Shown piece after piece: positions 24,617 to 35,914 of a stretch of DNA of 45,651 nt. The DNA is from Gammaproteobacteria bacterium. GTDB lineage: Bacteria; Pseudomonadota; Gammaproteobacteria; SZUA-140. How positions within the stretch are numbered: position 1 is the stretch's first letter; each line of letters begins with the position of its first letter. The translations under genes were made by a program, and so were the position numbers. The stretch is from positions 1 to 45,651 of the forward strand of contig WGNS01000018.1 of the NCBI GenBank assembly GCA_016124415.1, read 5' to 3'. The notes beneath the pieces were generated by a model. It worked only from the letters and a program-made list of their open reading frames with translations, had not been told where the DNA came from and did not search any database.

Positions 24617-26818
24617 ATGATGAGTTCAGAGTCTTCATCGCAAACATACCCAACCGATCTCCCGGAAGAAGCGCAAAGGATCCTCGCCGCACGGCACCAT
24701 GACCCCTTTCACTTCCTGGGTCGTCACGATGCCGATGGAGAGACTCTGATCCGCGTCTTCAATCCGCGCGCGGAACATATCATCGTCCTGGAGTCAGGAC
24801 AATCTCTTCAGCGCGTCGAGGGGACGGATCTGTTCGAATGGCGCGGCGGCGCCAACGGTCTGCCCGCCCAGTACCGGCTGCAGTGGACCGACCACGCCGG
24901 CGAGACGCATACGCATTACGACACCTATTCCTTTCCGCCCCAGCTGACCGACTTCGACCTTCACCTCTATGGCGAGGGGAAGCATCTTAAGGCCTACGAT
25001 TTTCTTGGCGCGCATCCACGAGCGGTCGCCGGAATCGACGGCGTGCTGTTCTCCGTGTGGGCGCCCAGCGCCGAACGTGTCAGCATCATCTGCGACCGCA
25101 ACCACTGGGACGGTAGAACGAATCCGATGCGTGCCCGCGGCAGCTCGGGCATTTGGGAACTCTTCATTCCAGGCATGGAACCGGGCGAACTCTACAAGTT
25201 CGAGATACGCAATCGCGACGGCGGCATACATACCAAGGCCGATCCTTATGCCCGACAGACCGAACTTCGCCCCGGCAACGCCTCCATCGTTGCGGGCCCC
25301 TCTCAACACGAATGGCGGGACGCGGAGTGGGTCGAACAGCGGGCCAAACTCGACTGGCTGCACGCCCCCATGTCGATCTACGAGGTCCATCTCGGTTCAT
25401 GGCAGCGCGGCGAAAACGGCCGTTTCCTGAGCTATCGCGAACTCGCGGAACGCCTTGTGCCCTACGTCATCGACATGGGTTATACCCATATCGAGCTGCT
25501 CCCGATCACCGAGCACCCCCTGGACGCCTCCTGGGGCTATCAAACCACGGGTTACTTCAGCCCGACGAGCCGCTTCGGCAGCCCCGACGATTTCCGCTAC
25601 TTCGTCGATCACTGTCATCGGAACGGTATCGGCGTGTTCCTCGACTGGGCACCGGGGCATTTCCCGAAGGACGCCCACGCCCTGGCCCGATTCGACGGCA
25701 GCGCGCTCTACGAGCACGCCGATCCTCGCCGCGGAGAACATCGCGAATGGGGGACGCTGATCTTCAATTACGGCCGCAACGAGGTACGCAACTTCCTGCT
25801 CTCGAGCGCGCTGTATTGGCTGTCCGAATACCATATCGACGGCCTCAGGGTCGACGCCGTGGCCTCAATGCTCTACCTCGACTATTCCCGCGAGGACGGC
25901 GACTGGACGCCGAACATCTACGGCGGCAACGAAAATCTGGAGGCTATCGATTTCCTGCGCGAGCTCAACCAGATCACCCATGAGCATGCACCGGGCACCC
26001 TGACCATGGCGGAAGAATCCACCTCCTGGCCCATGGTGTCGCGCCCCGTATGGCTAGGCGGCCTGGGCTTCAGCATGAAGTGGAACATGGGCTGGATGAA
26101 CGACACGCTGAGCTACATGGAAGAGGATCCGGTCCATCGCAAGTATCATCACGACATGCTGACCTTCAGCCAGATCTATGCCTTTACCGAAAACTTCATC
26201 CTGCCTTTCTCGCACGACGAAGTGGTTCACGGCAAACAATCGATGCGCTACAAGATGCCCGGCGACGAATGGCAGCAGTTCGCCAATCTGCGCCTGCTTT
26301 ACGCCTATATGTACACGCATCCAGGAAAGAAACTCATGTTCATGGGGTGCGAATTCGGACAGGGCCCGGAGTGGAATCAGGCAGCCGCGCTGGATTGGTA
26401 TGTCCTCGAATACCCTCTGCACTCGGGACTGCAGCATCTGGTCAAGGATCTCAACAACTGCTACAAGCACTTCAACTCACTGCATCATTTCGACTTCGAG
26501 CAGGCCGGTTTCTCGTGGATTGATTGCCACGATTCAGAGCAATCCGTCCTGAGTTATCTGCGCAAGGGCCAGCATGGGGAAACCTTCGTCGTCGCGATGA
26601 ATTTCACGCCCGTTCCGAGACCCCATTACCGCATCGGCGTGCCGGCCCACGGACGGTTCCGGATCCTGATCAATTCGGACAATCCGGTCTACGGCGGAAG
26701 CGGCTACATGAAGTCGGACGTATTTTCTTCGGAAGGAGTGCCCTGGAACGGCATGCAGCAGTCTATCGCCATCGATCTGCCTCCCCTTGCGGGCATCATA
26801 CTGATGATTGAGCCTTAG
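24617..26818 (+). CDS. glgB: 1,4-alpha-glucan branching enzyme
   Basis: [104 protein letters not shown]; start placed at MMSSES. Confidence 0.96.
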   Translation: MMSSESSSQTYPTDLPEEAQRILAARHHDPFHFLGRHDADGETLIRVFNPRAEHIIVLESGQSLQRVEGTDLFEWRGGANGLPAQYRLQWTDHAGETHTHYDTYSFPPQLTDFDLHLYGEGKHLKAYDFLGAHPRAVAGIDGVLFSVWAPSAERVSIICDRNHWDGRTNPMRARGSSGIWELFIPGMEPGELYKFEIRNRDGGIHTKADPYARQTELRPGNASIVAGPSQHEWRDAEWVEQRAKLDWLHAPMSIYEVHLGSWQRGENGRFLSYRELAERLVPYVIDMGYTHIELLPITEHPLDASWGYQTTGYFSPTSRFGSPDDFRYFVDHCHRNGIGVFLDWAPGHFPKDAHALARFDGSALYEHADPRRGEHREWGTLIFNYGRNEVRNFLLSSALYWLSEYHIDGLRVDAVASMLYLDYSREDGDWTPNIYGGNENLEAIDFLRELNQITHEHAPGTLTMAEESTSWPMVSRPVWLGGLGFSMKWNMGWMNDTLSYMEEDPVHRKYHHDMLTFSQIYAFTENFILPFSHDEVVHGKQSMRYKMPGDEWQQFANLRLLYAYMYTHPGKKLMFMGCEFGQGPEWNQAAALDWYVLEYPLHSGLQHLVKDLNNCYKHFNSLHHFDFEQAGFSWIDCHDSEQSVLSYLRKGQHGETFVVAMNFTPVPRPHYRIGVPAHGRFRILINSDNPVYGGSGYMKSDVFSSEGVPWNGMQQSIAIDLPPLAGIILMIEP

Positions 26819-26847
26819 CGGTCAGGCGTGAAATCGTTCCGGAAGAA

Positions 26848-27540
26848 CTAAATCACCCGGAACAATATCGCCACGGCGATCGGCAACCCCCATTGCCAGA
26901 CGGGCATGGGGGCCAGCGGATGGATCTCGACCGCACGGCAAGGCGCCGTGTTCGAATGCAACATCACGTCGTGGAACACGCGCGCCGATACGCGCCCCAT
27001 CTGCATGAGGGGATGCGCCCCCCGATCCCGATTGGCAAGTTCGTGGTCGGCCAAAAGCTGCACGCTCGTCAATGCATCCAACGTCAACGACACCCGCACC
27101 GAGAATCGTTCGTGCGGGAACCCCAGCCAGCCAAGCGGCCTCAAGAGGCGGGAGATCGCCGAAACGATCTGGCCGCGATCCAGATATCCGAGCACGAGAT
27201 TGGCGCCCATCATGATCGCCACCAGGACGAGCGCCCGGTAGCATCCGGCCTGGATCCCGGACAGGGTGGGCATCCACCAGGGCACGTCTTCACCCTGAAC
27301 GGAGAACAGCCCAATCCCCGGTGTCGCCCAGAAGTAGAACAACGCGATCGAGAGAAAAAACCAACGTAGTCGGCGAATCCTATGCCAGGCGGCGGAGAGA
27401 TGTCCGACGCCTGCCAGCAAATAGCCGAACGCCAGTAACAGAAAACCCGCTCCCAGGGTTGAAAACGAGAGCGGGTTGAGCGCGAGCGATGTACTGAACA
27501 GCAGGAAGCTCAGGATGCAGGTCAGTGGATGTATCCGCAA
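26848..27540 (-). CDS. Multi-TM protein resembling the energy-coupling factor transmembrane component (CbiQ/EcfT family)
   Basis: N-terminal IHPLTCILSFLLFSTSLALNPL, multiple hydrophobic segments, and a cytosolic R-rich region (ISRLLRPLGWLGFPHERFSVRVSLTLDAL); family assignment by eye. Confidence 0.6.
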   Translation of the reverse strand: MRIHPLTCILSFLLFSTSLALNPLSFSTLGAGFLLLAFGYLLAGVGHLSAAWHRIRRLRWFFLSIALFYFWATPGIGLFSVQGEDVPWWMPTLSGIQAGCYRALVLVAIMMGANLVLGYLDRGQIVSAISRLLRPLGWLGFPHERFSVRVSLTLDALTSVQLLADHELANRDRGAHPLMQMGRVSARVFHDVMLHSNTAPCRAVEIHPLAPMPVWQWGLPIAVAILFRVI

Positions 27541-27579
27541 CCCGAAGCCGCCTGCCGTTTTGTCACCCTAGCCATCCTT

Positions 27580-30291
27580 TCAGGCGATCCGTTTCATGAG
27601 TTCCTGGATCTCCGACCGCTGCATATCGGTCAGCGAACCGTCCAGTCCTTCCAGAATCGTGCGGGCGGCTTCCATATCACCCATATCGATATAGGCCCGG
27701 GCCAGATCCAAATTGGTGGCGAAGTTATCTTCGCCCGAAATCGGGCCGGAGAAGTCCATATCGTCTTCGTTCAGGTTCATCAGGTCACCACCGCCCCCGA
27801 TCAGATCATCGAGATCGGCATCGACGACCTCGTCGAGCCATGCCATGTCCTCGTCGTTGATATCGCCGTCCTTGACCTCTTTCGATTTGGCTTCAGACAC
27901 CTCGGTTTCGCGCTCGGCTTCCGTCTCGACGGCTGCCTCAGCCACCGGTTCTTCCTCCGCTTGGGCGACAGACGCATCATCCGCCGACGTCGAGGCAACG
28001 GCATCGAACTCGACGGTATTGGCGGCGTCACCCTTGTCAACGGCGACCTCACCGGCGTCGTCCTCCTGAACCCCGTCCAAGCGCTGTTCGAGTGCGGCGA
28101 TCTCATACTCCAGCGGAATATCCCGATGATCGACGGCCTTCCGGTCCTCTTCGGTCACCGCGACCTCGGCCTCGGGTTCGTCGACTTCATCGCCGGCGGT
28201 CACAGCGGTCTCCTTAAGGCCGGTGTCGGCAACTTCATCGGTTTCGTCCGCAGCGACAACCTCGTCGGCGAAAATCTGTCCGATATCGTCCTCGGGCTCG
28301 GCCTCCTCGGCAAACACGTCATCCGAAACGGCCTCTTCGTGCGCCTCGGGCTCGGCAACCACCTCGGCAACGTCGCCGCCGGAGCCCCCGAACAGCGGGT
28401 GACGGCCAAGCAGAGGCTGTCCGAGCCTCATCACCTTTTGCCAAACTTCGGACTCGTCGTCGTTGAGCATGACATGCAAGGCCTCGGCACGATCGGCAAA
28501 GGCATCCTTGTTTTCGCTCTTGGCATAAACCTCGAGCAGCTTGAGCTGGAGATCGCGACGATCGGGTTCATGCTGAAGGGCGTCTTTCAACAATTGCTCG
28601 GCCTTATCGAAACGACGATAGGCGAGGTAAACATCCGCCTCGGACAGGGTGTCGATATCATCGTCAGCAATACCGGCGCCGGCGTATTCGCCGCCCTGCA
28701 CCTCATTGAGCAGGGACTCGGCGGTCGCCTCGTTGCCCTCGGCTACGGCTTCAGCGGTAGCGGCAACGGCGGAATCCTCCACATTGGAAGCCGGCACCGA
28801 AATTTCGAACACGGACTCGTCGTCATCCGAGTAGCCTGCGGCCAGATCGATGGCGTCCTTCATGCCCTGGCGGCGCTTGGCAAGCAGCGCCATGAGCAGG
28901 AGCAGCACACCGCCTCCGGAAACCACGTACCACAAGTTGTCCCCAAGAAGTTCGTCCAGGAAACTCTGCTCTTCCGCCGGAGCAGGTTTGGCGACCGGCG
29001 CGGGCTTGGTCTCGGGCTTCGCGACGGCGACCACGGTCGTGGCGTCGCCCTTCGCCTCGGGCCGAGCGGGCGCGGCCTCTGCAGCGCCGGCATCAGTCGT
29101 ACTCGGCTGAATGACCTCGGCGCCTTTGGCCTGCAGCGCGGTCATGGTATCTCCCTTGAGGACCAGCAGCCGCTGCATATCTGCAATCTGCTTCTCCAGC
29201 ATGGCCAAACGATCGCGCAGGGCCTTGTTTTCCTGCTGAGCGACGTCCGACGCCTCGATCGCTGCCAGGACATCGGCTCGGGATGCGGTTCCGACACCCA
29301 AACCTTCGCTGTCGACCCCTGCGGCAGCGCCCTCTTTACCGGCCTCTGCCGAAGCGAGTTCGAGATGAGGTCCGCCGGCGGCGCCTTCCACGGCTCCACC
29401 TTGACCGGCGCCTGCCGACGCCCCGGCTTCGGGCGTCACGTTCATGGGCCGTCCTTCCTTGGCAGCACGCCAAGCGGAATACTGGCGCCGAAGCTCGGCC
29501 TCGGCGGCCGCCTGACTCATGGCGCTGACCGCTTCGGGATGACGGATTCTCAAGACATAGCCGGCCTTGAGTTCGTTGCTGTTGCTGTTATAGAAGGCCT
29601 CGGGATTTTCTCTCAGCAACGCCATCATGATCTGAGGCGCGGAGACCTCGTCTTCGCTCTTGTAGGTCTGGGCAATGCTCCAAAGCGTGTCGGAACGCTG
29701 TACGGGACCATAGCTCAGCGTGCCGTCGGCCTCGCGCGTGAAACCGGCGGGGCGGGAGGAATCGAATGAATCGGGTGCGGTCTTGGAAACGGCCGCGGGC
29801 GTCATCGCGGTCTCGGCAGCGGGTTGCGTAGCGCCGCCGGAAACCGTTGACGGAACCGTCGTGGCCGGAGCGCTCACCGGCGCCGCCGTGGTATCCAGGA
29901 ATACCGGAGGATCCAGCAACATCGTGTATTCCTTGACCAACCGTCCCTGGGGCCAGGAGACCGCCAGCAACAGATCGATAAAGGGTTCCCGGATCGCTTC
30001 CGAAGAGGTCAGATTGATGAATTGGCGCCCGGACTTGTCCTTGCGCACCTCCATCGTGAGCGATGACAGGAAGGAGGGCCGATCGAGGCCCAGCTTCTCG
30101 AATTCGTCGCCGCTGGCGAGACTGACCTGGACATGATCCAGCGATGTTGGACTGACATCCAGCAGGCCTATTTCGGCGTTCAGAGGCTGATTGAGCGCGG
30201 AATGGAGCTCAATGTCCCCCAAGCCCAGAGGAATACCTGCCGTCGGCAATAACAGGGCGATGACCCCGGTAATTCGTGCAAATTTTGGCAA
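27580..30291 (-). CDS. fimV: FimV/HubP polar landmark-like protein (N-terminal FimV domain, LysM-like, TM, acidic tail, C-terminal FimV motif)
   Basis: LGDIELHSALNQPLNAEIGLLDV, TLWSIAQTYK LysM-like region, TM WYVVSGGGVLLLLMALLAKRR, C-terminal NLDLARAYIDMGDMEAARTILEGL; TTG start. Confidence 0.9.
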   Translation of the reverse strand: MPKFARITGVIALLLPTAGIPLGLGDIELHSALNQPLNAEIGLLDVSPTSLDHVQVSLASGDEFEKLGLDRPSFLSSLTMEVRKDKSGRQFINLTSSEAIREPFIDLLLAVSWPQGRLVKEYTMLLDPPVFLDTTAAPVSAPATTVPSTVSGGATQPAAETAMTPAAVSKTAPDSFDSSRPAGFTREADGTLSYGPVQRSDTLWSIAQTYKSEDEVSAPQIMMALLRENPEAFYNSNSNELKAGYVLRIRHPEAVSAMSQAAAEAELRRQYSAWRAAKEGRPMNVTPEAGASAGAGQGGAVEGAAGGPHLELASAEAGKEGAAAGVDSEGLGVGTASRADVLAAIEASDVAQQENKALRDRLAMLEKQIADMQRLLVLKGDTMTALQAKGAEVIQPSTTDAGAAEAAPARPEAKGDATTVVAVAKPETKPAPVAKPAPAEEQSFLDELLGDNLWYVVSGGGVLLLLMALLAKRRQGMKDAIDLAAGYSDDDESVFEISVPASNVEDSAVAATAEAVAEGNEATAESLLNEVQGGEYAGAGIADDDIDTLSEADVYLAYRRFDKAEQLLKDALQHEPDRRDLQLKLLEVYAKSENKDAFADRAEALHVMLNDDESEVWQKVMRLGQPLLGRHPLFGGSGGDVAEVVAEPEAHEEAVSDDVFAEEAEPEDDIGQIFADEVVAADETDEVADTGLKETAVTAGDEVDEPEAEVAVTEEDRKAVDHRDIPLEYEIAALEQRLDGVQEDDAGEVAVDKGDAANTVEFDAVASTSADDASVAQAEEEPVAEAAVETEAERETEVSEAKSKEVKDGDINDEDMAWLDEVVDADLDDLIGGGGDLMNLNEDDMDFSGPISGEDNFATNLDLARAYIDMGDMEAARTILEGLDGSLTDMQRSEIQELMKRIA

Positions 30292-30311
30292 CCTTCCTAC
30301 TCCTCAATCCA

Positions 30312-30352
30312 GGTGAAAGCTTTACACGCCGAATTGGCGTGTAAAGTTCACC
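30312..30352. repeat. Strong inverted repeat (hairpin) in asd-fimV spacer
   Basis: GGTGAA-agc-TTTACACGCC-gaatt-GGCGTGTAAA-g-TTCACC: 10-bp perfect stem plus 6-bp outer stem; no T-tract on the fimV side. Confidence 0.85.
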
Positions 30353-30365
30353 AAATCGACAAGAC

Positions 30366-31391
30366 TCAGGACAGATGCCGGTTCAACAACAACTCAGCAA
30401 TCTGTACGCTATTCAAAGCTGCGCCTTTGCGCACATTGTCAGAGACAACCCAGAGATTGATGCCCTTGTCGTGGGATATGTCCTCCCGTATCCGCCCGAC
30501 AAAGACAGGATCCATCCCGGCTGCCTCAGTCACCGCCGTCGGATATCCACCGTCGCGCCGTTCATCCATTACGACCACGCCAGGTGCCGCCGCCAGCAGT
30601 TCCCGTACCCGTGCGACATCGATCTTTTCCCTGGTTTCGATATGCACCGCTTCCGAATGACCGTAGATTACAGGCACCCGAACAGCGGTAGGGTTAACAG
30701 CTATAGCGTCATCCTCGAGAATTTTGTGAGTCTCCCATACCATTTTCATCTCTTCGCGGGTGTAGCCGTTGCTCTCGAAGACATCGATATGGGGCAACAC
30801 GTTGAAGGCGATCTGCTTGGGATAGACGTTGCACTCGACCTCGCGACCGGCCAGCACATCCCCGCTCTGCTGCAACAGCTCGGCAATGGCGTCCTTGCCC
30901 GTGCCCGAGACGGCCTGATAAGTGCAAACGTTGATGCGCGCGATCCCGACGGCGTCGTGGATAGGCTTCAATGCCACCAGCATCTGGATCGTCGAGCAAT
31001 TGGGATTGGCGATGATGTTCCGGTTACGGTACATGGCCAGCGCATGCGGATTGACCTCGGGCACGACCAGCGGGATGTCGTCGTCGTAACGGAAGTGCGA
31101 GGTGTTGTCGATGACGATACAGCCGGCCGCGGCGGCGCGCGGCGCGTGCACGGCGGAAACGCTGCCGCCGGCCGAAAACAGGCCGATCGGCGTTTTGCTG
31201 AAGTCGAAATCGTCGAGCGACTGGACTTCGATCTCCTCGCCGCGGAAAACCACCTTTTTCCCCGCCGAACGCGCACTGGCCAGGGGATAGAGCGTCCCGA
31301 CCGGAAAGTTGCGCTGCTCCAGGATGGAGATCATGGACTCACCGACAGCTCCGGTTGCCCCTACGACCGCGACATCTACTTTCTGACTCAT
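30366..31391 (-). CDS. asd: Aspartate-semialdehyde dehydrogenase
   Basis: VDVAVVGATGAVGESMISILEQRNFPV, IIANPNCSTIQMLVALKPIHD. Confidence 0.96.
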   Translation of the reverse strand: MSQKVDVAVVGATGAVGESMISILEQRNFPVGTLYPLASARSAGKKVVFRGEEIEVQSLDDFDFSKTPIGLFSAGGSVSAVHAPRAAAAGCIVIDNTSHFRYDDDIPLVVPEVNPHALAMYRNRNIIANPNCSTIQMLVALKPIHDAVGIARINVCTYQAVSGTGKDAIAELLQQSGDVLAGREVECNVYPKQIAFNVLPHIDVFESNGYTREEMKMVWETHKILEDDAIAVNPTAVRVPVIYGHSEAVHIETREKIDVARVRELLAAAPGVVVMDERRDGGYPTAVTEAAGMDPVFVGRIREDISHDKGINLWVVSDNVRKGAALNSVQIAELLLNRHLS

Positions 31392-31518
31392 CTCTTCGTT
31401 ACCCGAATACTCAATATGTAATGTTGATTCTACAGGAGTCCCGCTGCTTGCCGCGGCCCCTTTAGCACCTTGGCGTTTCCAAAGAGGAGAACGCCCGCTC
31501 CCCTTTGCTCGTTAAACC

Positions 31519-32592
31519 TTAACCGAGCGCCGCGACCACCGCGGCGCCCATCTCGGCCGTCGAAACCTTCTGCGTGCCCGGACTATGGATATCCGCCGTC
31601 CTAAGCCCCTGATCCAGCACGCGCGATACCGCCCGCTCGATCGCCTCCGCGGCCCCGGCGGCATCCAACGAATGACGCAGCATCATGGCCACCGACAGGA
31701 TCGTCGCAAGCGGATTGGCGATGCCCCGCCCCGCGATGTCCGGCGCCGATCCGTGGATCGGCTCGTACATGCCCTGCCCGTTCGCGTTCAGCGAGGCCGA
31801 GGGCAACATGCCGATCGAACCCGTCAACATGGACGCACAATCGGACAGGATATCGCCAAACATATTGGTCGTCACCATGACGTCGAATTGCTTGGGCGCC
31901 CTGACGAGCTGCATGGCCGCGTTGTCGACGTACATATGCGACAACGTGACGTCCGGATACTCGGCGCTCAAGCGTGTCATGACCTCGCGCCAGAGCTCCG
32001 TACACTCGAGTACGTTGGCCTTGTCGACCGAACACAGGCGACCCTGGCGGCGCTGCGCGGTCTCGAAGGCCACGCGGCCGATACGCTCGATCTCGGACTC
32101 GGAATACACCAGCGTGTTGAAACCCTGGCGCTCGCCATTGTCGAGCGTGCGGATGCCGCGCGGCTGACCGAAGTAGATGCCGCCCGTCAGTTCGCGGACG
32201 ATCATGATGTCGAGTCCGGCGACAACCTCGGGACGCAGTGTCGACGCCTCGGCCAACTGAGGATAGAGGATGGCCGGGCGCAGATTCGCGAACAAATCGA
32301 GCCCCGCGCGCAGTCCCAGCAGCCCCTTCTCGGGACGCACCGAGATGTCGAGCGACTCCCAACGGTAACCGCCCACGGCGCCGAGCAGCACCGCATCGGA
32401 CCCGCGCGCGCGTTCGAGCGTATCCTCGGTCAGCGGAATGCCGTGTTCGTCGATCGAGGCGCCGCCGATGAGCCCGTAGTCTCTTTCGATATCGAGCCCG
32501 TGCAGCTCCGCGACCCGGCTTAGGACCTTGTCGGCCTCGGCCACGATTTCGGGGCCGATGCCGTCACCGGGTAAAATCAGTACCTTCTTCAT
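31519..32592 (-). CDS. leuB: 3-isopropylmalate dehydrogenase
   Basis: [61 protein letters not shown]; start overlaps leuD stop by 1 nt (TAATG). Confidence 0.97.
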   Translation of the reverse strand: MKKVLILPGDGIGPEIVAEADKVLSRVAELHGLDIERDYGLIGGASIDEHGIPLTEDTLERARGSDAVLLGAVGGYRWESLDISVRPEKGLLGLRAGLDLFANLRPAILYPQLAEASTLRPEVVAGLDIMIVRELTGGIYFGQPRGIRTLDNGERQGFNTLVYSESEIERIGRVAFETAQRRQGRLCSVDKANVLECTELWREVMTRLSAEYPDVTLSHMYVDNAAMQLVRAPKQFDVMVTTNMFGDILSDCASMLTGSIGMLPSASLNANGQGMYEPIHGSAPDIAGRGIANPLATILSVAMMLRHSLDAAGAAEAIERAVSRVLDQGLRTADIHSPGTQKVSTAEMGAAVVAALG

Positions 32593-33242
32593 TATTTTTC
32601 TCCAGCAGCAAATAACCAAGGCGCCTGCTCGCGGCGGCGCGCCTCATAGGCCTTGATCTCATCGGCGTGGGCGAGCGTCAGACCGATCTCGTCGAGCCCC
32701 TTCAAGAGACATTCCTTGCGGAAAGGCTCGATGGAGAACTCGATGCGCCCGCCATCCGGCAGTTCGATGACCTGCTCCGGCAGATCGATCTTGAGCGTCA
32801 GGCCGTCATGCTTGGCGACGAGATCGAAGATCCCGGCGACCTGAGCCGCGTCCAGCACGATCGGCAACACGCCGTTCTTGAAACAGTTGTTGTAGAAAAT
32901 GTCGGCAAAGCTCGAACCGATGACGGCCCGGATGCCGAAATCCTCGAGTGCCCAAACGGCATGTTCGCGCGACGAGCCGCAGCCGAAGTTCTCGCGCACC
33001 ACGAGGATACGGGCGTTGCGGAAACGCGGTTGATTGAGGACGAAATCGGGATTGACCGGGCGCGTCGAGTTGTCCACGTCGGGTTCGCCGCGATCCAGGT
33101 AACGCCACTCGTCGAACAGATTGGGACCGAAGCCGGAACGCTTGATCGACTTCAGGAACTGTTTGGGGATGATCGCATCGGTGTCGACATTGGCGCGATC
33201 GATCGGCGCCACCACGCCTTCCAAGGTTTCAAAACGCTCCAT
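32592..33242 (-). CDS. leuD: 3-isopropylmalate dehydratase small subunit
   Basis: [71 protein letters not shown]. Confidence 0.97.
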   Translation of the reverse strand: MERFETLEGVVAPIDRANVDTDAIIPKQFLKSIKRSGFGPNLFDEWRYLDRGEPDVDNSTRPVNPDFVLNQPRFRNARILVVRENFGCGSSREHAVWALEDFGIRAVIGSSFADIFYNNCFKNGVLPIVLDAAQVAGIFDLVAKHDGLTLKIDLPEQVIELPDGGRIEFSIEPFRKECLLKGLDEIGLTLAHADEIKAYEARRREQAPWLFAAGEK

Positions 33243-34645
33243 CAGGCAACCTCCTCCGTCACATCGACAAAATGACCCGCGATCGCAGCGGCGGCCGCCA
33301 CCGCCGGACCCACGCGACGGGTCCGGCCGCCGGCGCCCTGCCGGCCCTCGAAGTTGCGGTTCGAGGTCGAGGCGCAACGCTCGCCCGGCTCGAGCCGGTC
33401 GGCGTTCATGGCCAGACACATCGAGCAGCCCGGCTCGCGCCATTCGAAACCGGCCGCGATGAACACCTTGTCGAGCCCTTCGCTTTCAGCCTGTTGCTTG
33501 ACGAGGCCGGAACCCGGCACGACGAGCGCCTGGACTTTGGCGGCCACGTGCCCGCCGCGAATCGCCGCAGCGGCCGCGCGCAGATCCTCGATGCGCGAAT
33601 TCGTACACGAACCGATGAAGACCTTGTCCACCTTGATATCGCGGATCGCCTGGCCGGGCTTGAGCCCCATGTATTCGAGCGCGCGCTCGACGTCGTGGCG
33701 CCGATCCGGGTTGGCGATATCCTCGAGCATGGGCACACGGCCGTCGATGGTCGCGACCATCTCGGGCGAGGTGCCCCAGGTGACCTGCGGCCGGATGCTC
33801 GCGGCGTCGATCGTGATGAGCGCATCGAAGTCCGCACCGTCATCGCTGTGCAGCTCGCGCCAGGCGGATACGGCGGCATCCCATTCGGCGCCTGAGGGCG
33901 CGAACGGACGCGAGGCCAGATAATCGATCGTCACATCGTCGACGGCCACGATGCCGGAACGGGCGCCCGACTCGATGGCCATATTGCAGAGCGTCATGCG
34001 GCCCTCCATCGACAAAGCGCTGATGGCCTCGCCGCGATACTCGATGCAATGTCCGGTGCCGCCGGCCGTGCCGATCTCGCCGATGATGGCCAACGCCAGG
34101 TCCTTGGCGGTGACGCCCGGCGCAAGCAAGCCGTCTACCTGAACCAGCATGCTGCGCGACTTCTTCAGAACGAGGCACTGGGTCGCGAGCACGTGCTCGA
34201 CCTCGGAGGTACCGATGCCGAAGGCCAGGGCTCCGAAAGCGCCGTGGGTCGAGGTATGCGAATCGCCGCAGACGACCGTCATGCCGGGCAGCGTGGCGCC
34301 CTGTTCGGGGCCGATGACGTGGACGATGCCCTGGCGGGGGTCCTCCATCGTGAATTCGGTCAGCCCGAAATGGCGGCAGTTCTCGTCCAGGGTCTCGACT
34401 TGAAGCCGCGACACGGGATCGGCAATACCCTCGGCGCGCCCCAGGGTCGGCACGTTGTGGTCCGGCACGGCCAGGATGGAGTCGCGACGCCAGGGCTTGC
34501 GGCCGGCTATGCGCAGACCCTCGAAGGCCTGTGGCGAGGTCACCTCGTGAACGAGGTGACGGTCGATGTAGACGAGACAGGTCCCGTCGTCGTTTTCGCG
34601 CACGACGTGGGCGTCCCACAACTTGTCGTAAAGATTCTTGGCCAT
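33242..34645 (-). CDS. leuC: 3-isopropylmalate dehydratase large subunit
   Basis: [91 protein letters not shown]; stop overlaps leuD start (TGATG). Confidence 0.97.
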   Translation of the reverse strand: MAKNLYDKLWDAHVVRENDDGTCLVYIDRHLVHEVTSPQAFEGLRIAGRKPWRRDSILAVPDHNVPTLGRAEGIADPVSRLQVETLDENCRHFGLTEFTMEDPRQGIVHVIGPEQGATLPGMTVVCGDSHTSTHGAFGALAFGIGTSEVEHVLATQCLVLKKSRSMLVQVDGLLAPGVTAKDLALAIIGEIGTAGGTGHCIEYRGEAISALSMEGRMTLCNMAIESGARSGIVAVDDVTIDYLASRPFAPSGAEWDAAVSAWRELHSDDGADFDALITIDAASIRPQVTWGTSPEMVATIDGRVPMLEDIANPDRRHDVERALEYMGLKPGQAIRDIKVDKVFIGSCTNSRIEDLRAAAAAIRGGHVAAKVQALVVPGSGLVKQQAESEGLDKVFIAAGFEWREPGCSMCLAMNADRLEPGERCASTSNRNFEGRQGAGGRTRRVGPAVAAAAAIAGHFVDVTEEVA

Positions 34646-34783
34646 ATCGCTACCTAACAGTTTCTAACGCCGGACCGTTCCCGCCGGCACCCCGATGACA
34701 TCCGCCTATCTTAACCCAGCACGGATTTTCCGTGCATACGGGTCCAACCCACAACAACGCCGCGCAATCCCGACGCCTCCTGA

Positions 34784-34789
34784 TATAAT
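34784..34789 (+). promoter_or_regulatory. Putative -10 element (TATAAT) upstream of folD
   Basis: Consensus TATAAT 36 nt before the folD ATG; no clear -35 seen. Confidence 0.45.
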
Positions 34790-34824
34790 ACCGGGCCATC
34801 AATACCAGCACCCGGGACACATCC

Positions 34825-35688
34825 ATGTCATCCAGCGCCAAGATCATCGATGGCAAGGCCATCGCCAGCGAAATCCGCCAGTCCATCCGCGCACGCGTCG
34901 ACGAGCGCGTCGCCAAGGGCCTACGCCGCCCCGGCCTCGCCGTCGTCCTGATCGGCCAGGACCCGGCCTCCCAGGTTTACGTGCGCGGCAAGCGCAAGGC
35001 CTGCGAAGAAGCCGGCTTTCACTCGGTGGCACATGACCTGCCCGCGACCACGACCCAGGACGCGCTGCTGGCGCTGATCGACGAACTCAACGCCGCGGCC
35101 GACATCGACGGCATCCTCGTACAGTTGCCGTTACCGCGCCACATCGACCCCGAACGGATCATCGAACGCATCCGCCCGGATAAGGACGTCGACGGCTTTC
35201 ATCCGTATAACATTGGACGCCTCGCGGCCCGGGTACCGGTACTCCGGCCCTGCACGCCCAAGGGCATCATGACGCTGCTGCACCGCACCGGCGAGACGCT
35301 CAAGGGACGCCACGCCGTCATCGTCGGGGCCTCGAACATCGTCGGCCGCCCCATGTCGCTGGAACTGCTGCTCGCCGGCTGCACGGTCACGACCTGCCAC
35401 CGCTTTACGCAAGGCTTGGCCGACCACGTCGCACGGGCCGATATCCTCGTCGTCGCCGTCGGCAAACACGGCGTCGTCAACGGCGACTGGATTCGCCCCG
35501 GCAGCATCGTCATCGACGTCGGCATGAACCGGCTCGATGACGGCCGTCTGGTCGGCGACATTCCCTTCGAAGCCGCCGAGCAAAAGGCCGGCTGGATCAC
35601 CCCGGTGCCCGGCGGCGTCGGTCCGATGACCATCGCCTCACTGCTCGAGAACACGCTTTACGCCCTGGAGCACCTGCACAAGGGCTGA
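34825..35688 (+). CDS. folD: Bifunctional methylenetetrahydrofolate dehydrogenase/cyclohydrolase
   Basis: [97 protein letters not shown]. Confidence 0.97.
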   Translation: MSSSAKIIDGKAIASEIRQSIRARVDERVAKGLRRPGLAVVLIGQDPASQVYVRGKRKACEEAGFHSVAHDLPATTTQDALLALIDELNAAADIDGILVQLPLPRHIDPERIIERIRPDKDVDGFHPYNIGRLAARVPVLRPCTPKGIMTLLHRTGETLKGRHAVIVGASNIVGRPMSLELLLAGCTVTTCHRFTQGLADHVARADILVVAVGKHGVVNGDWIRPGSIVIDVGMNRLDDGRLVGDIPFEAAEQKAGWITPVPGGVGPMTIASLLENTLYALEHLHKG

Positions 35689-35715
35689 CATACCGCCGCC
35701 TTGCGACGATCCCCT

Positions 35716-35791
35716 GTAGGGGCACGGCGTGCCGTGCCCTCCGGCAGGTGATTCGAATCTCTTTCAAGGGCACGGCACGCCGTGCCCCTAC
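35716..35791. repeat. REP/BIME-like paired palindrome
   Basis: GTAGGGGCACGGCGTGCCGTGCCC (35716-35739) and its exact 24-nt reverse complement (35768-35791), separated by 28 nt. Confidence 0.92.
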
Positions 35792-35866
35792 GGGTCATCT
35801 CGAAAACCGTGGCCTGTCCACTATCCCAATCTCTCGATCCCTATTCCAATCTTCGAAGCCAAAAAG

Positions 35867-35891
35867 AAAGGGCCCGCATTGCGGGCCCTTT
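35867..35891. terminator. Bidirectional intrinsic terminator between folD and the cytochrome gene
   Basis: AAAGGGCCCGC-ATT-GCGGGCCCTTT. Confidence 0.88.
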
Positions 35892-35914
35892 CTTTATCTT
35901 ACTGAATGGCCCGA

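Noticed and set aside
32592-34645. Overlapping stop/start codons in leuC-leuD-leuB
   Set aside because: Real (TGATG and TAATG) but ordinary translational coupling.
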